Shown here piece by piece: positions 13,132 through 14,163 of a stretch of 14,163 nt of DNA. This stretch comes from Angelakisella sp. (GTDB taxonomy: Bacteria > Bacillota > Clostridia > Oscillospirales > Ruminococcaceae): positions 1 through 14,163 of the forward strand of contig JAAWEO010000034.1 of the NCBI GenBank assembly GCA_022794295.1, written 5' to 3'. The notes beneath the pieces were generated by a model. The model was not told where the DNA came from, searched no databases, and was given only the letters and a program-made list of their open reading frames with translations. Each line of letters begins with the position of its first letter. The stretch's first letter is position 1. The translations under genes were made by a program, and so were the position numbers.

Positions 13132-14163
13132 TCACTCCTCCCCCAGTCCTCTGTCCATGACCTGCAGCATCTCCGGACGGTGCATCTTGGGACGGTCTGC
13201 GTAGGGATCACCGGGGACCTTCCCGGCTTTTCGCTTTTTGCGGAACAGAACAAGATAGAAGAGCCCTACACCTGCGCTGGCTGCGATCCCCACTGCTAGG
13301 ATCACCGATCCCGTAGTCCGCCAGGGAAAGGGCTCTTTCTCCGGCAGGACCTCCTCATACACGATGCTGTACAGTACCTGGCCCTTAGTCACCCGGCTAA
13401 CCTCGCCGGTGTACTCGGCGGTCACGGTATACCCATCCGCCTTGCTCCCCCAAGCAGTCCCGGTGTAAAGAGCCGTGGCCCGGAACAGAGAGGGGACCTC
13501 GCTGTTCTCCGCTCCGCTGGCCATGGGGGTCCACTTTACATCTGCCAAGGACAGGGTAATGCCGTTTTTCTCGGTGGTTTTAGGGATGTAGTAGGGGTCG
13601 CTGCGGTCCAGGCCGGTGTATTCCTTGGTCTCCTTCAGCTGGTAGCTATAATTGGAGGTTCCAGTTTTCTTCGTCTGAATGGAATCCCGGTCCAAGGTCA
13701 ATGTCCCGGAGAAACCATCCTTCTGGTAGTCCATGGTGGATTTCAGCAAAGGGAAAATATCCTCCATTTTATCCGTTTCCGACTCCAGGGTCATGGTCTG
13801 GGATACGGTTTTCTTCTCAGTTTCTCCCGGCTGCTCCTGGCGGAGGATGTCGGTGGCCTCATAGGCGACACCCCGACGGGTCAGATCCCCCTCGACGAGC
13901 GTCTGGGGGTCTGTGTCCTCCGGCACAAGGAAGGTCTTGACCAGCAGCCGGACGCCGCCCTCCTCTGCGGTCTGGACCGATACCGGGTAACAGCTGCCGA
14001 CGGTGTAGTGTTTCGTTTCATCCCTGCGCTCCTCCTTGTTATCTCCCTCCCTGGGGGTGATGTCGGTGATAGAGATGGCGGTCCCACCATCCCCGCTGCC
14101 AATGACCGCCTGGGGCGGCTCCGCCCCGTGGGCGGTGACGGACAGCACCACCGCAGCCGCCAG
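13132..14163 (-). CDS. Membrane-anchored surface protein (5' end outside window)
   Basis: The frame is open to the window edge. The last 12 bases add LAAA before VVLSVTAHGAEPP, the end of a signal peptide, so the true start is a little beyond 14163. At least 343 residues are seen. The mature part is extracytoplasmic, about 270 residues, beta- and Thr-rich with a TLVEGDLTRRGVAYEATDIL stretch and EKKTVSQTMTLESETDKMED. It is followed by one membrane segment (about 280-303 from the GTG at 14151: SVILAVGIAASAGVGLFYLVL) and a basic cytoplasmic tail RKKRKAGK. There is no LPxTG. I do not recognise a named family; proteins like this occur just upstream of the sortase in conjugative elements. It is co-transcribed with the sortase (2 nt apart). 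Confidence 0.8.
   Translation of the reverse strand: MAAAVVLSVTAHGAEPPQAVIGSGDGGTAISITDITPREGDNKEERRDETKHYTVGSCYPVSVQTAEEGGVRLLVKTFLVPEDTDPQTLVEGDLTRRGVAYEATDILRQEQPGETEKKTVSQTMTLESETDKMEDIFPLLKSTMDYQKDGFSGTLTLDRDSIQTKKTGTSNYSYQLKETKEYTGLDRSDPYYIPKTTEKNGITLSLADVKWTPMASGAENSEVPSLFRATALYTGTAWGSKADGYTVTAEYTGEVSRVTKGQVLYSIVYEEVLPEKEPFPWRTTGSVILAVGIAASAGVGLFYLVLFRKKRKAGKVPGDPYADRPKMHRPEMLQVMDRGLGEE

Overview
The window looks like part of a degraded integrative and conjugative element (ICE), of the kind common in gut Clostridia (Oscillospiraceae or Lachnospiraceae relatives). The reasons are mostly GC-rich DNA, strong GGAGG ribosome-binding sites and a set of genes typical of Tn1549/CTn-like elements: TrbL/VirB6-like, VirB4-like, relaxase, DUF3852-like, SpoVG-like, YodL-domain and Api92/YubB-like proteins, plus a Cna_B surface protein with a sortase. 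Almost everything is on the minus strand, so transcription runs from right to left. The family names come from recognising protein motifs by eye. No database search was run.

Right part (7093-14163): a cell-surface module. A membrane-anchored surface protein (start outside the window) is followed, 2 bases after its stop, by a sortase. Next come a CAP-domain lipoprotein and a 1336-residue adhesin with a thioester-type head, about nine Cna_B/SpaA-type repeats and a C-terminus ending in LPNTG plus one residue. Two tandem terminator hairpins separate the lipoprotein from the adhesin.

Middle part (5271-7021): a compact operon with an Api92/YubB-like protein, a YodL-domain protein, a SpoVG-family protein and a small DUF3852-like membrane protein. 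The first two overlap and the others are closely spaced.

Left-centre (3572-5264): the VirB6/TrbL-like channel gene is frameshifted near 3758. Between it and DUF3852 lies a single plus-strand gene of unknown function (4542-5216) with its own promoter and terminator. Its promoter overlaps a candidate minus-strand promoter for the virB6 gene.

Left part (1-3511): where a functional element would carry prgI and virB4, there is a patch of small regulators: two duplicated XRE repressor-like genes, each with a copy of the same palindromic operator, and two ribbon-helix-helix-type genes. An unknown 277-residue protein and an AT-rich DUF7674/immunity-like gene follow. The window ends in a fossil reading frame that joins the N-terminus of a relaxase to the C-terminal part of a VirB4-like ATPase, interrupted by three in-frame stops.

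Overall, the conjugation machinery visible here is broken, while the surface-display genes and small accessory genes are intact. The most unusual points are the isolated plus-strand gene, the adhesin with a stub sorting signal and double upstream terminator, the duplicated repressor/operator unit and the relaxase::VirB4 chimera.
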